Shown here: positions 1 to 7,455 of the stretch, piece after piece
Layout: each line of letters opens with the position of its first letter
How positions within the stretch are numbered: the stretch's first letter is position 1
Source of the DNA: a virus
Length of the DNA: 36,518 bases
IMG/VR virus record: IMGVR_UViG_3300021197_000705
Span: 1-36,518 of that record
Direction: 5' to 3' (one strand)
Made by a program: the position numbers and the translations under genes
The notes under the pieces: model-generated
What the model was told of the DNA's origin: nothing
Databases searched by the model: none
What the model saw: the letters and a program-made list of their open reading frames with translations, nothing else

Positions 1-378
1 TTAAGCAGAATCTTAGGGCACAAAGAATACACGACACGTAAAATAGATCCAGTGTTCAACATGAAAGCGTTCCGACATCTTGTCGATACGCACACTGTGG
101 GGAAACTTGTGGATAGTTCTCCACCGCCTGAGGAAGAGGGAGAGATGATTCCTTTCCCTGGGGTGCTGAAGAAAGGTTCACGTTCATCGGCAGTAAAGTT
201 TGTGCAAACCTGCGTGGGTGCCAGCAGAGATGGTATTTTTGGGAGAGGCACCAGAGCGAAAGTGATTAGGTGGCAGCGGGCACATGGTCTGCTTGCAGAT
301 GGCATAGTTGGTCCAGCTACTTGGGCTGCAATGAAAATGAGAAGGACTAAAAAAATTGTTCAACCCACGTTTTATTAA
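1..378 (+). CDS. Endolysin, C-terminal part (gene continues from 36087-36518)
   Basis: The reading frame is open from base 1 and is the second part of an N-acetylmuramoyl-L-alanine amidase whose first 144 codons end the window. Joined, the protein has 269 residues. This part opens with LGHKEYTTRKIDP, which supplies the amidase_2 zinc ligands H151 and D160 (numbering of the joined protein) that pair with H24 in the other part. A peptidoglycan-binding domain (PG_binding_1 type) follows, roughly window codons 50-115, with the typical pattern of two short repeats ending DGIVGPATW. The enzyme would cleave the amide bond between muramic acid and the peptide stem during lysis. The in-frame GTG at 52 and ATG at 61 are internal codons. 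The stop at 376-378 overlaps the start of the holin gene. Family assignment is strong; joining the ends is inference from frame and motif continuity. Confidence 0.93.
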   Translation, partial: LSRILGHKEYTTRKIDPVFNMKAFRHLVDTHTVGKLVDSSPPPEEEGEMIPFPGVLKKGSRSSAVKFVQTCVGASRDGIFGRGTRAKVIRWQRAHGLLADGIVGPATWAAMKMRRTKKIVQPTFY

Positions 379-562
379 AGACATTTCAGAGCGAGCTATA
401 TCAACATTTGTTCAAGCGCTTGGGGCAGCTATGGCTATCCCAGGTCCTAGCCTTATTGATTCTTTGAAGGTAGCTGGCGTAGCTGCTATCATCTGTGTAG
501 GCAAAGCTGTTGCTGCATCTAAAGTGGGAGATCCTGAGACTGCTTCTATTGGTAAGGGTTAA
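356..562 (+). CDS. Holin, r1t-like
   Basis: A 68-residue protein that starts with TTG, 23 bases inside the end of the endolysin gene, with AAGGA about nine bases upstream. The N-terminus (FIKDISERAISTFVQALGAA) is the hallmark of r1t-type phage holins, which begin with a short charged segment followed by an ERAxxTFxQ helix. Two hydrophobic segments are visible, about residues 14-29 and 34-53, and the tail reads GDPETAS, also typical. It would form holes in the cytoplasmic membrane and time lysis by the adjacent amidase. The TTG start rests on the family pattern and the Shine-Dalgarno site; an internal start would remove the conserved motif. Confidence 0.82.
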   Translation: MFNPRFIKDISERAISTFVQALGAAMAIPGPSLIDSLKVAGVAAIICVGKAVAASKVGDPETASIGKG

Positions 563-583
563 CCCCTAGCGGGATGGGATCTT

Positions 584-1453
584 ATGAGTTATCGGCAGTC
601 GGGAATTGCTTATAGAGAATCTGACTTTGTTTATAACAGGTCTGATGCGACTCTAAACGTAGGTGTTATTAATGTAGTTTGTGGTACTCCTACGCTGTTT
701 GAGTTCCCTTACCGTAAGTCTGGTACAGCATACCGAAATAGTTTCCTGTATCGTGAGCCAGCTTCTAACAACAATACTTATGTAGTTAAAGCTTTCCCAG
801 CTACGTTGGCTGTGACTACAGCGTTCTCTGCTGTGGCAGGCAAACCTATAGACGTGCTTGCCGCTACGGTCAATGTCGTTGCGGGTGTAGCTACAAACAT
901 TAACGTTGACGCTAACTACATTGCCCTGATTGAGGGCATGAACATTCCTGTAGCTATGACTCCTCCGAGTCTTGTAGCAGGTAACGTTCTGAACGTTGCG
1001 ACTATCCCTGTCACTACAGTCATGGGATCTACGCAAGAAGCCATTGTTTATCCTGATACTATAGCGGCTACTGTTGGTGTGCCTGCTCCTGCGGACGTTA
1101 GCGGAGATTTCAGTATCACTGCTGGCACAATCAAAGCGGTAGTTTCCACGCCGGACGTGCTGCTGCATCGTATCTTAACTGTTCCTCAAAGCAACACTTT
1201 ACCTCCGGTGCTGCGCCCTCAAGACGCCAGCAAAGCTGCGTTCGCTTTACGTCAACACTACAAGCCTACCGCTAGAGGCATTAACCTAATAATTGTGAAC
1301 AACGCTTCGGTACAAACGTTTATGCCAGCAGATTTCAGCACTGTCACTAGAGTCATTTATGGCGGTCATGCTAGCCCAAACGATTTGACAGCCACTGAGC
1401 AAGACATTCTTATAGCCGCCGGTTATCAGTTCAATATAGGGGAGCCAGTCTAA
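584..1453 (+). CDS. Putative virion structural protein with YRxSGxAYRxS repeats
   Basis: A 289-residue protein between the lysis genes and the connector-like genes. Residues 3-13 and 43-53 carry two copies of a short motif, YRxSGxAYRxS. The middle (about 60-190) is rich in V, A, T and N and looks beta-stranded, with no membrane segment. The last 70 residues form a different, more polar region ending in a segment (LTATEQDILIAAGYQF) that resembles C-termini of other phage virion proteins. The stop overlaps the next start as TAATG, so translation is probably coupled. Position among tail genes suggests a minor structural or neck protein; no specific function is recognised. Confidence 0.75.
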   Translation: MSYRQSGIAYRESDFVYNRSDATLNVGVINVVCGTPTLFEFPYRKSGTAYRNSFLYREPASNNNTYVVKAFPATLAVTTAFSAVAGKPIDVLAATVNVVAGVATNINVDANYIALIEGMNIPVAMTPPSLVAGNVLNVATIPVTTVMGSTQEAIVYPDTIAATVGVPAPADVSGDFSITAGTIKAVVSTPDVLLHRILTVPQSNTLPPVLRPQDASKAAFALRQHYKPTARGINLIIVNNASVQTFMPADFSTVTRVIYGGHASPNDLTATEQDILIAAGYQFNIGEPV

Positions 1454-1836
1454 TGCCAATGTATTCATACCGATGCGTCCAGTGTTACACCATTTGGGAT
1501 GTTAAGCACAAGATGCAAGACACTTACAGCGAAGCTTGTGAGAGTTGTGGTGGGGACTTAAACAAATATTATGGCAATGTGCAGATAGCTCCGTCGGTTA
1601 TGCCTACCAGATCTAATATTGATTTGGCTAAGACTAAAGCTAACGACGCTGCTAAAGATGTTGACATGGCTGCGTACAAACGGTTAAGGAAAGAAGGGTT
1701 ACAGCCTCCTAGTATTAACGGTTCAGCGAAACTTGAGGCCCGTGCCGGTACTAAATGGGAAGTTAACGCAGGACATACTTTATCTCACGAAACTCGTAAG
1801 CAAGGGGAGAAGACTTTACAGGAGCACTTAGGATGA
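1453..1836 (+). CDS. FmdB-type zinc ribbon protein
   Basis: A 127-residue protein whose N-terminus follows the FmdB/regulatory zinc ribbon pattern: MPxYxYRC, with cysteines C8, C11, C29 and C32 placed to bind one zinc ion. The rest is basic, helical and without recognised motifs. It overlaps the genes on both sides (TAATG at its start, ATGA at its end), so it belongs to the connector operon. FmdB-like zinc ribbons occur next to head-tail genes in many actinophages; whether this one is a virion component, an assembly factor or a transcription regulator cannot be told from sequence. Confidence 0.8.
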   Translation: MPMYSYRCVQCYTIWDVKHKMQDTYSEACESCGGDLNKYYGNVQIAPSVMPTRSNIDLAKTKANDAAKDVDMAAYKRLRKEGLQPPSINGSAKLEARAGTKWEVNAGHTLSHETRKQGEKTLQEHLG

Positions 1837-2774
1837 CTACCGCTCAGGTGTGGATTGACTCTACACGAGACATGCTTTTATCTAGCTACGTGGAAGAACT
1901 AGACGTGTTGACTGCTGCTGTCACTGACACGACTGTGCAAACGTTAACGATCCAGGGAACGTCTAGCAGCATAGCTAAGGGTGTGGTGTTCGAGATCGGC
2001 ACAGAAATGTTTTACTGCACTTCTGTAGCTGGTAACACAATCAACGTGTTCCGGGCTTACGCTGGTTCGACTGCCACTACTCACGCTATAGGGGATTTCA
2101 TTAGGGTGTCACCGAAGTTCCCTACCTACCGTATCATCAATAGTATTAACGACGATCTGTCAGACTTGAGTTCTCCTGATAACGGTTTGTTCCAAATGAA
2201 AACTACTAGCTTCACTTACGACGGTGGGGTTGATGGATACAACTTGGCGGGGTTGACTTCTGCCGAAATTAACTCTATCTACATGGTCACTTACGCTGAT
2301 GTGGGTTCTGAAGCTACAGAACCTCAAGTTCTTTCCTGGACTTTGCGTCGTAACCGTGACACTACGACGTTCCCTAGCGGGTTAGCTTTGATTCTTTATA
2401 CTGGTGTGTGGCCTGGTCAGAAAGTTACGGTCATGTACAAGTCCCCGTTGACTCCTATCGTCGATGGCAGCACTCTTCTTTCTACTGTAGGGTTAGATAG
2501 TACGGCTTACGATTTGCCTCCGTTGGGTGCAGGTATGGCGTTGATGACTACTACCCCTATACGTCGAGAGTTTTTGGATGCTGAAGGGACTTCACGTCTT
2601 GCTGAAGAAGTACCTGCTGGCGCTATTTCTGCGTCGTTCCGTGATTTGATGGGTCGCCGTCGAGCTAGGGTGCAAGCAGAGTCAGGGCGTTTAGTTGCCC
2701 GCTATCCACAAATTTGGAGCCGTAACGCTGCTGTAAGACCTACATCGCAATGGAGCGGATACTCTGATGCCTAA
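1833..2774 (+). CDS. Head-tail connector / tail tubular-like protein
   Basis: A 313-residue protein. Residues 35-95 contain a beta-rich segment of the kind seen in phage structural proteins, with a motif that runs GTEMFYC, then VFRAYAGS, then THAIGDFIRVSP (compare the widespread virion motif RGxxGTxAxxHAxGxxV). This is followed by FPTYRIINSINDDLSDLS, reminiscent of connector proteins in which a helical segment follows. The C-terminus is basic (RRRARVQAESGRL). In podoviruses the pair of genes in this position normally makes the tail gatekeeper and nozzle below the portal. ATGA coupling to the zinc ribbon gene and an 8-base overlap with the next gene support one transcript. The precise role is inference from motif type and position. 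Confidence 0.68.
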   Translation: MTTAQVWIDSTRDMLLSSYVEELDVLTAAVTDTTVQTLTIQGTSSSIAKGVVFEIGTEMFYCTSVAGNTINVFRAYAGSTATTHAIGDFIRVSPKFPTYRIINSINDDLSDLSSPDNGLFQMKTTSFTYDGGVDGYNLAGLTSAEINSIYMVTYADVGSEATEPQVLSWTLRRNRDTTTFPSGLALILYTGVWPGQKVTVMYKSPLTPIVDGSTLLSTVGLDSTAYDLPPLGAGMALMTTTPIRREFLDAEGTSRLAEEVPAGAISASFRDLMGRRRARVQAESGRLVARYPQIWSRNAAVRPTSQWSGYSDA

Positions 2775-4638
2775 CTCTCAAAGCCTGCCAGTCGAACTGA
2801 ATGGGATATCTTACCTAGTTGACACTAGGCAGTACTCACGGACGACTGTGCCAGCTTTGCGTGAACAACGCGATAACAGTGCTGAGCCTGGAGAGAACGC
2901 TTTAGATACGTCTGGTGCGTGGACACGTTCTCAAACAGATTGGTCGTATGGTGCTGGGCAAAACAGTTTCGATATTAGTGACAGCGACCGCCGTAGATTT
3001 AATACTTCTTCTGGTGTTGATATTTGGACGAAAGGTCAAATCACTCTTCTCCCCATTACTGAAGAAAAACTAAACGCTGTCGAAACGAATTTAGATATCC
3101 AACGTATGGGTGTGTACGTGTATGCGGCCCACGGAGCTAACGCAGTTTTCTCTACAAACCTTGTGCCTGGTGCCCCAACATGGACTCCGTTTGTTCCTCG
3201 CGCAGGTAACGACGTTAAAGACATGACTTCAGACGGCACGAACGTGTACTTCGCTTTCGGTTCTGCTGCTGCTATAGCTAAAGCTACATTAGGGACAGCA
3301 GCTATTGACGGTAGCTGGCCTACTTCTGGTACCCAATCGGCAGACGTGTTGCAGGTGGCTGCGGGTCGCCTCATCGGTGCGTTGGGTGCAAACATTTTTG
3401 AGTTGGACGCTAACGGTGTGAAGCTTGGCAGTTCTTTAGATTACACTGCTCCGTTGGCTGCAACTACGTGGGTTTCTATCAGCGGCGGCCCGTCAGGTAT
3501 CTTCGCTGCGGCGAACACAGATAACACCGGGTCGGTATATCATATCAATGTGTCAGCTACTGACGGCACTTTACAAACACCTATAGTTGGTGGGCAGTTA
3601 CCTCACGGTGAGGAGATCAACAAGATCCTTGCGTACGGTGAAATACTATTGATAGCTACTACCGCCGGGTTACGTACTGCTCTTATCGACACACAATCTA
3701 ACGCTGTGACTATCGGTCCAGTGATTGAAGAAGGCGGCGCTGCGTATGCGTTGGAGATTGATTCTAAGTTCGTGTGGTGGGGCGGAAGCAACGGCAAGAT
3801 TTACAGAGGTAACCTTGCTGTGTTTACTTCTACTTTAGTCCCTGCCTGGGCACCAGATCTGGTGTCTACAACGGGGTCAGGTAATGTTACTTCGGTTGCG
3901 CGTTTCTTAGGTAAAACATATTTCGGTGCTGTTGGTGACGGGGTTTACGGCGAGTCGGGGACCGGCGTCAAAGTTGCTACAGGGACACTCAACATTGGTG
4001 AAGTGTCGTGGTCAACTGTTGCACCTAAGCTTCTGCGTTCGGTGACGGTACGCCAAGACAGATCTCAGTACCTGTTCGGCGACACGAAATACAATCAGGC
4101 GTCAACAACATATCAGGACGCTGCTTTAGAGTACCGTGGTAACCCTACTTCTGTGATGCCTGGTTCAGTGTTTTTCTCAGCAACAAACGATAATAACGTT
4201 CTTGACACGGTGGGGCCGTTAACTACGCAAGACCCTTTGCCTTTCAACTTCGTTACACAATCCTCTGTGTCATACAAGTTCGTGTTAACAATTAACCGGG
4301 ACGGCGTAGACACAACAGTAGCTCCGATCATTCAGGACTGGTTGACAAGCTGTATCGTCACACCTAGCAGGGTTGATGAGATCATTGCCCCAATAATTAT
4401 GCAACGTCAGGTGTTGACTTCTCGTAACGCTGGAGCCGCAGCAACGTTCGACTCTGCAACGATATTTACGTCTCTTAGGAACGTCATGGAGACAGGTATC
4501 ACAGTGGATTACGTTGAAGGAACACGGGCCGAGAAGGTTACTATAGAGAGAATTTCAATGCAACCAAACCGCCTATCCGACAATGGGGACTGGTGGGAAG
4601 GTACCCTAGTAGTCAGGCTATTAACCGTACCAAGTTAA
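2767..4638 (+). CDS. Tail nozzle/hub-like beta-rich protein
   Basis: A 623-residue protein that starts eight bases inside the preceding gene. Most of it (about residues 100-440) consists of repeated beta segments of roughly 40-50 residues with recurring small-residue turns (DGTNVYFAFG, GRLIGALG, DSKFVWWGG, GKIYRG), which looks like a beta-propeller. A final domain (about 480-623) is a separate beta-sandwich-like region. Large beta-propeller proteins after a gatekeeper gene are typical of the podovirus tail nozzle (T7 gp12 type). Residues 562-570 read DSATIFTSL, a nine-residue string that also occurs in the small protein at 12949-13131. No enzymatic motif was seen. Confidence 0.68.
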   Translation: MPNSQSLPVELNGISYLVDTRQYSRTTVPALREQRDNSAEPGENALDTSGAWTRSQTDWSYGAGQNSFDISDSDRRRFNTSSGVDIWTKGQITLLPITEEKLNAVETNLDIQRMGVYVYAAHGANAVFSTNLVPGAPTWTPFVPRAGNDVKDMTSDGTNVYFAFGSAAAIAKATLGTAAIDGSWPTSGTQSADVLQVAAGRLIGALGANIFELDANGVKLGSSLDYTAPLAATTWVSISGGPSGIFAAANTDNTGSVYHINVSATDGTLQTPIVGGQLPHGEEINKILAYGEILLIATTAGLRTALIDTQSNAVTIGPVIEEGGAAYALEIDSKFVWWGGSNGKIYRGNLAVFTSTLVPAWAPDLVSTTGSGNVTSVARFLGKTYFGAVGDGVYGESGTGVKVATGTLNIGEVSWSTVAPKLLRSVTVRQDRSQYLFGDTKYNQASTTYQDAALEYRGNPTSVMPGSVFFSATNDNNVLDTVGPLTTQDPLPFNFVTQSSVSYKFVLTINRDGVDTTVAPIIQDWLTSCIVTPSRVDEIIAPIIMQRQVLTSRNAGAAATFDSATIFTSLRNVMETGITVDYVEGTRAEKVTIERISMQPNRLSDNGDWWEGTLVVRLLTVPS

Positions 4639-4648
4639 GGGAGCTTCT

Positions 4649-5404
4649 ATGGCTAAGGTTCTGTTCTACGATATAGAAACTGCACCTAACCTCGCATACG
4701 TGTGGGGGCAATACGATCAGAATGTCATTTCCCAGCACAGAAGCTGGTATTTGATGTGTTTCGCTTATCGTTGGGAGCATCAGAAACAGACTAAGGTTGT
4801 TTCCTTAACGGACTTTGAGTTGTATGACGAAGACCCAGAGAACGACAGAGAAGTAGCTCAAGCTTTGTGGGATTTGTTTGACGAAGCAGACATCGTGATT
4901 GCCCATAACGGGAACCGGTTTGACATGCGTAAAGCTAACGCACGTTTTGTTTTTCATGATATGAAGCCGCCTAGTTCTGTGCAGCAGGTAGATACTTTGA
5001 AAGTAGCTCGCAAACATTTTATGTTTAACTCGAACAAGTTGGGGGATCTCGGTGAGCACCTTGGGTTTGGTGGGAAGGAAGCTACAGGTGGGTTCGGTTT
5101 GTGGGTTGGTTGCATGAAGGGTGAGGAGAAAGCTTGGAAGCGTATGACTAAGTACGCTCGACAGGACGTAGATCTTTTGATGAATATTTATTACAAGCTG
5201 CGTCCGTGGATGGATAATCATCCTAACAAAAACATTATTAACGATACGACTAGGCAGTGCCCTACGTGTTCTAGTCCTCATTTGTTGAAGCGTGGGTACA
5301 AACGGAACAGGACTACTTCTTATGTCCAGTTAGAGTGTGTGGATTGTGGAGCGCTTTGTCGTGAGAGAACTAAGTCTAACGAAGTCACACCTAGCGTAGT
5401 ATAA
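4649..5404 (+). CDS. DnaQ-like 3'-5' exonuclease with C-terminal zinc ribbon
   Basis: A 251-residue DEDD-family nuclease. Exo I is FYDIET (D8, E10); Exo II is IAHNGNRFD (N87, D92); Exo III has the YxxxD form (Y169, D173). The fold matches stand-alone RNase H-like exonucleases rather than a polymerase domain. Residues 204-237 add a zinc ribbon (C204, C207, C230, C233, with C237 nearby) that probably binds nucleic acid. The start has AGGGAG eight bases upstream. It is the last rightward gene before the convergent terminator, so it is transcribed with the tail genes although its function suggests DNA repair, recombination-end processing or degradation of host DNA. No phage DNA polymerase was found that it could proofread for. 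Confidence 0.88.
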   Translation: MAKVLFYDIETAPNLAYVWGQYDQNVISQHRSWYLMCFAYRWEHQKQTKVVSLTDFELYDEDPENDREVAQALWDLFDEADIVIAHNGNRFDMRKANARFVFHDMKPPSSVQQVDTLKVARKHFMFNSNKLGDLGEHLGFGGKEATGGFGLWVGCMKGEEKAWKRMTKYARQDVDLLMNIYYKLRPWMDNHPNKNIINDTTRQCPTCSSPHLLKRGYKRNRTTSYVQLECVDCGALCRERTKSNEVTPSVV

Positions 5405-5465
5405 AAAATAAGCACCCCTGAGCAGTAAACCGATTACCCAAACAGGAGACCGCTCAGAGATGCTT
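5404..5465 (-). terminator. Intrinsic terminator of the leftward operon
   Basis: Read on the minus strand, AAGCA-TCT-CTGAGC and GCTCAG-GGG-TGCTT form a stem of 5 + 6 bp with a 3x3 internal loop and a 28-base apical loop (arms at 5410-5423 and 5452-5465). A run of six T follows directly (5403-5408 on the plus strand is AAAAAA). It lies 44 bases past the last leftward gene and also separates it from the convergent late block. The large loop makes it a less than ideal intrinsic terminator. Confidence 0.55.
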
Positions 5466-5508
5466 GTCGGTAACAGTGAACATCCTCACAAAAAAGTGAT
5501 AGTGCCCG

Positions 5509-5859
5509 TTAAGGTATTTTGTGTGGGCCATTACCGATTTGCTTTAGCATACCACGTAACTCAGCAAAACGTTTAAGGTTCTCTTCTTTTGAAAGATATT
5601 TTTCACCGGGAAGAAGCCCGGTAGCTTTCCAGTCATCAGACTGCTGTCTGATAGTGGCTTGGTAATGAATCCAGAACTGACTGATGCTAGGCCAATAGTC
5701 AGCCTCTACCGCCAACTTAGCTACTGTAGCCTGGCATCCCTCAAACTGTTTGTCAGTAAGGAAGCTGTGCCAAGTCTTCAACGTAGGGTCAGGCGGTTTA
5801 GCATTCCACCACACTGCCGACATTTGCAACATAATCTGGTCTGCTTGTCTAGCCTCCAT
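5509..5859 (-). CDS. Putative replicative helicase loader (G39P-like)
   Basis: A 116-residue protein, last gene of the leftward operon. The arrangement TWHSFLTDKQFEGCQATVAKL followed by a Y-W-PSISQFWIHY segment resembles the N-terminal domain of phage helicase loaders of the SPP1 G39P type (a W...L..Y....V....L pattern followed by W/YPSIxxF). The C-terminal third is polar and partly charged. Such proteins deliver the replicative helicase to the phage origin. Since this genome lacks its own helicase, the natural partner would be host DnaB. The ATG has a strong GGGAGGAG seven bases upstream and overlaps the whiB-like gene by 11 bases. Assignment is by motif memory only and is moderate. Confidence 0.55.
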   Translation of the reverse strand: MEARQADQIMLQMSAVWWNAKPPDPTLKTWHSFLTDKQFEGCQATVAKLAVEADYWPSISQFWIHYQATIRQQSDDWKATGLLPGEKYLSKEENLKRFAELRGMLKQIGNGPHKIP

Positions 5860-6127
5860 CGTATTTCTCCTCCCGTAAAAATTTCACAAAAGCAGATCGT
5901 GCGTTGTAGCGCACGTCAGAGCTTCGCATCATCATGCTGCGAGAGTGAGCGCTTTGCCCGCCCCATGTGCATGACGGTGTGTAACTTATGCGGCGATGCC
6001 AATCTACGTCTGAGAGAGCTTCCCATAAACATTCTTTGTTCACTGGACAATCTTTGCAGTAGCTTGGAATAACTTCGTCAACGTGAAGCCCCCGACATTT
6101 AGCGAAGTCACGCCAGTTAGTTTTCAC
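5849..6127 (-). CDS. WhiB-family iron-sulfur regulator
   Basis: A 92-residue protein with GTG start. It has all four WhiB cysteines (C11, C24, C27, C33, in the form C-x12-CxxC-x5-C with CPVNKECL) and the turn motif W55-G56-G57 followed by S and R. These bind a [4Fe-4S] cluster and contact the primary sigma factor in characterised WhiB proteins. The family is confined to actinobacteria and their phages, so this gene is the best host indicator in the window. The C-terminal 30 residues are basic (R and K rich), fitting DNA binding. Phage WhiB proteins such as that of mycobacteriophage TM4 repress host WhiB genes and affect division and superinfection; a similar role here is inference. Confidence 0.92.
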   Translation of the reverse strand: MKTNWRDFAKCRGLHVDEVIPSYCKDCPVNKECLWEALSDVDWHRRISYTPSCTWGGQSAHSRSMMMRSSDVRYNARSAFVKFLREEKYDGG

Positions 6128-6431
6128 GATGCTGCCGCATCATCAATATACGATCTATAGTCGTCCCTGTCTGGCTCCGGGCCGCTCTGCGAGATGAACG
6201 TAAAGTGTACTCTAGGGCTGATATCGTGTAAGCATCTGTACGATGCAAAGCGTTTATGATTTCGTCGTCTTGGTATCCTGCTTCTAAACATCGGCGGACA
6301 ATCCCTCTGACTTGGTTGTATGGAGTAATGGGTTTAGGGTGCGCTTGCTCCCAGAATCTGTCTACTACTATGGTGGCATCTTGTGTGTCTACAGTGGTGG
6401 ATCGTAAAGATAGCTCTTTCCTATTCTCCAT
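6117..6431 (-). CDS. Hypothetical protein of the replication operon
   Basis: A 104-residue protein with overlaps of 10-11 bases on both sides. The central part (VDRFWEQAHPKPITPYNQVRGIVRRCLEAGYQDDEIINALHR, about residues 24-65) is predicted helical and has the look of the C-terminal domain of small phage replisome organisers (a W-x-P-x3-Y helix followed by an AGYxxxxIxxAL helix). The C-terminus is basic. It could be a replication initiator or adaptor accompanying the helicase loader two genes downstream, but no family was firmly recognised. Confidence 0.7.
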   Translation of the reverse strand: MENRKELSLRSTTVDTQDATIVVDRFWEQAHPKPITPYNQVRGIVRRCLEAGYQDDEIINALHRTDAYTISALEYTLRSSRRAARSQTGTTIDRILMMRQHREN

Positions 6432-6786
6432 CTTCCGTGAGTCTCTCTTTAAGTAGCTGAGCGAACTGGTGCATCTCCATCACCACGTACGCACCGCTAG
6501 TCCCGAAGTTCTTGCGTTTAACTAAAGCGACACCAAATTTGGCTTCAGCGTTGATGCGTTCTTGTTCAGTTTCACGCATGATCATGGACAGAGATGACAG
6601 CGCATCTTTCCTGTTCTTACATTCGAATACGAACTCAGGGAAAGCTGAACTGGCTATGTCTCCTACGTCTTTGCTTCCTGCTAAGGGTAGCCGCATGAAA
6701 GATTTGATGTTGTCAAATATGTATGTCCCTAAATATCTTACGCATTCGGTTTCCCAAGCGGTCCCTTTTTGTTTTGCTTTACCCAC
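6421..6786 (-). CDS. Holliday junction resolvase, PD-(D/E)XK fold (Hjc-like)
   Basis: A 121-residue nuclease with GTG start. Key residues follow the Hjc pattern: KGTAWE (E12), RLPLAGSKDVGDI (R32, D43), FECKN (E55, K57), then a helical region and a final strand with VVMEM. These proteins cut four-way DNA junctions, resolving recombination intermediates and debranching DNA before packaging. It sits in the same operon as a Rad52-like annealing protein, SSB and a RecB/Cas4-like nuclease, which fits a recombination module. A PD-(D/E)XK endonuclease with another specificity remains possible, but the K-D-V-G-D spacing favours a resolvase. Confidence 0.85.
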   Translation of the reverse strand: MGKAKQKGTAWETECVRYLGTYIFDNIKSFMRLPLAGSKDVGDIASSAFPEFVFECKNRKDALSSLSMIMRETEQERINAEAKFGVALVKRKNFGTSGAYVVMEMHQFAQLLKERLTEDGE

Positions 6787-7045
6787 TGGTTCCTTCTTCC
6801 CACATTCTAGTTATGTCTTGGATTTCGAATAGCTGGTCTACAGCTTCAGCAACTAAATTTGATCTCAAAGCCCAAAGAGGTAAACCTTTAAGGTGTTGAG
6901 GGTATTCTGGATTGTCTTCGTCTAACAACAGATTTTGGTCTATACGTGTAAGCATCTGATCGCTCATCACAATAGAAATGATTGAAGTGTTGTCAGGGAT
7001 GCTTAAACCTAAATTGGCTGACTCATCGTCATCTTCATAATCCAT
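6779..7045 (-). CDS. Ribbon-helix-helix-like regulator (88 aa)
   Basis: The frame is open further upstream, but residues encoded above 7045 look random. I place the start at the ATG at 7045, giving MDYEDDDES. After an acidic N-terminus, residues 20-32 can form the DNA-contacting strand (TSIISIVMSDQML), followed by a helix (LTRIDQNLLL), an insertion of about 20 residues and a second helix starting RSNLVAEAVDQLF. This is the CopG/Arc-type pattern with an enlarged linker. The Shine-Dalgarno is weak (AGGTG). A hairpin (7054-7084) and an array of short palindromes (7114-7152) lie in its 233-base leader, suggesting autoregulation. It overlaps the resolvase gene by 8 bases. Confidence 0.6.
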   Translation of the reverse strand: MDYEDDDESANLGLSIPDNTSIISIVMSDQMLTRIDQNLLLDEDNPEYPQHLKGLPLWALRSNLVAEAVDQLFEIQDITRMWEEGTSG

Positions 7046-7053
7046 TGGGACAC

Positions 7054-7084
7054 CTAGGTAGGGGGAACTTGCGCTCCCCCCTAG
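7054..7084 (-). other. Hairpin in the leader of the 88-aa RHH gene
   Basis: GGGGGA (7061-7066) pairs with TCCCCC (7075-7080) around an 8-base loop; CTAG at 7054-7057 and 7081-7084 can extend it past a three-base bulge. It ends nine bases before the start codon and has no T-run, so it looks like a leader structure that could limit ribosome access rather than a terminator. Confidence 0.45.
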
Positions 7085-7113
7085 TCTGCCATAAATGACA
7101 ACCTCTAGGTACC

Positions 7114-7152
7114 ATGACACATATGTGACACATGATGACACATGTGACACAT
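7114..7152. repeat. Direct repeats with CACA(TA)TGTG palindromes, operator-like
   Basis: Two near-copies of ATGACACAT(A)TGTGACACAT lie end to end (7114-7134 and 7135-7152). Each contains a palindrome: CACATATGTG at 7118-7127 and CACATGTG at 7139-7146, 21 bp apart (two helical turns). The array lies between two ribbon-helix-helix genes of the leftward operon in an otherwise non-coding 233-base gap (7046-7278), as expected for an operator bound cooperatively by such dimers. The binding protein is inference. Confidence 0.55.
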
Positions 7153-7278
7153 AGAGCTTAATGAGCGGAAACCTTAACAGATATCTCAAAGTCAACCCGT
7201 AAGAACCGGACAGAAGACGGCAGATTTCCTTCACTTGAAGTTGGCAAGCTAGCTCATTAAAAATTGCAGGGACAACCC

Positions 7279-7455
7279 CTAAGTATGCTTGTCCCGTAAC
7301 AGTTGGATAGCTTCCCTAACTACATGCGCTTGAGAAACGTTCCCTCCGTCCCGGTTTTCTGCGTGTTCCCGTATCCACATCAACTGTTCAGCACTGAGCT
7401 TCAAGTTAAACTGTTCCGTTAACCGTGTTCCGACTCGCCCTTTTGGTAGCCCCAT
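7279..7455 (-). CDS. Ribbon-helix-helix (CopG-type) protein, 58 aa
   Basis: A short gene. Its start ATG shares its A with the stop of the ssb-like gene (TAATG), with GAGGAG eight bases upstream. Product: basic N-terminus (MGLPKGRVGTRLT), then the strand EQFNLKLSAEQLMWI, helix REHAENRDGG and final helix NVSQAHVVREAIQLLRDK. This is the canonical RHH layout, with the hydroxyl N-cap of the second helix followed by VVREAI. Such proteins bind DNA as dimers through the N-terminal strands. The palindromic array 130 bases downstream, or the repeats at 11285-11380, are possible targets. Confidence 0.8.
   Translation of the reverse strand: MGLPKGRVGTRLTEQFNLKLSAEQLMWIREHAENRDGGNVSQAHVVREAIQLLRDKHT

Noticed and set aside
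653-1168. Minus-strand 171-aa frame
   Set aside because: It lies wholly inside the 289-aa rightward gene, has a random-looking composition and no promoter or ribosome site.
6779-7234. Long 151-aa version of the RHH gene starting at 7234
   Set aside because: Residues before MDYEDDD are compositionally unlike a real protein and overlap the palindromic array and hairpin. The 88-aa version starting at 7045 contains the whole recognisable domain.
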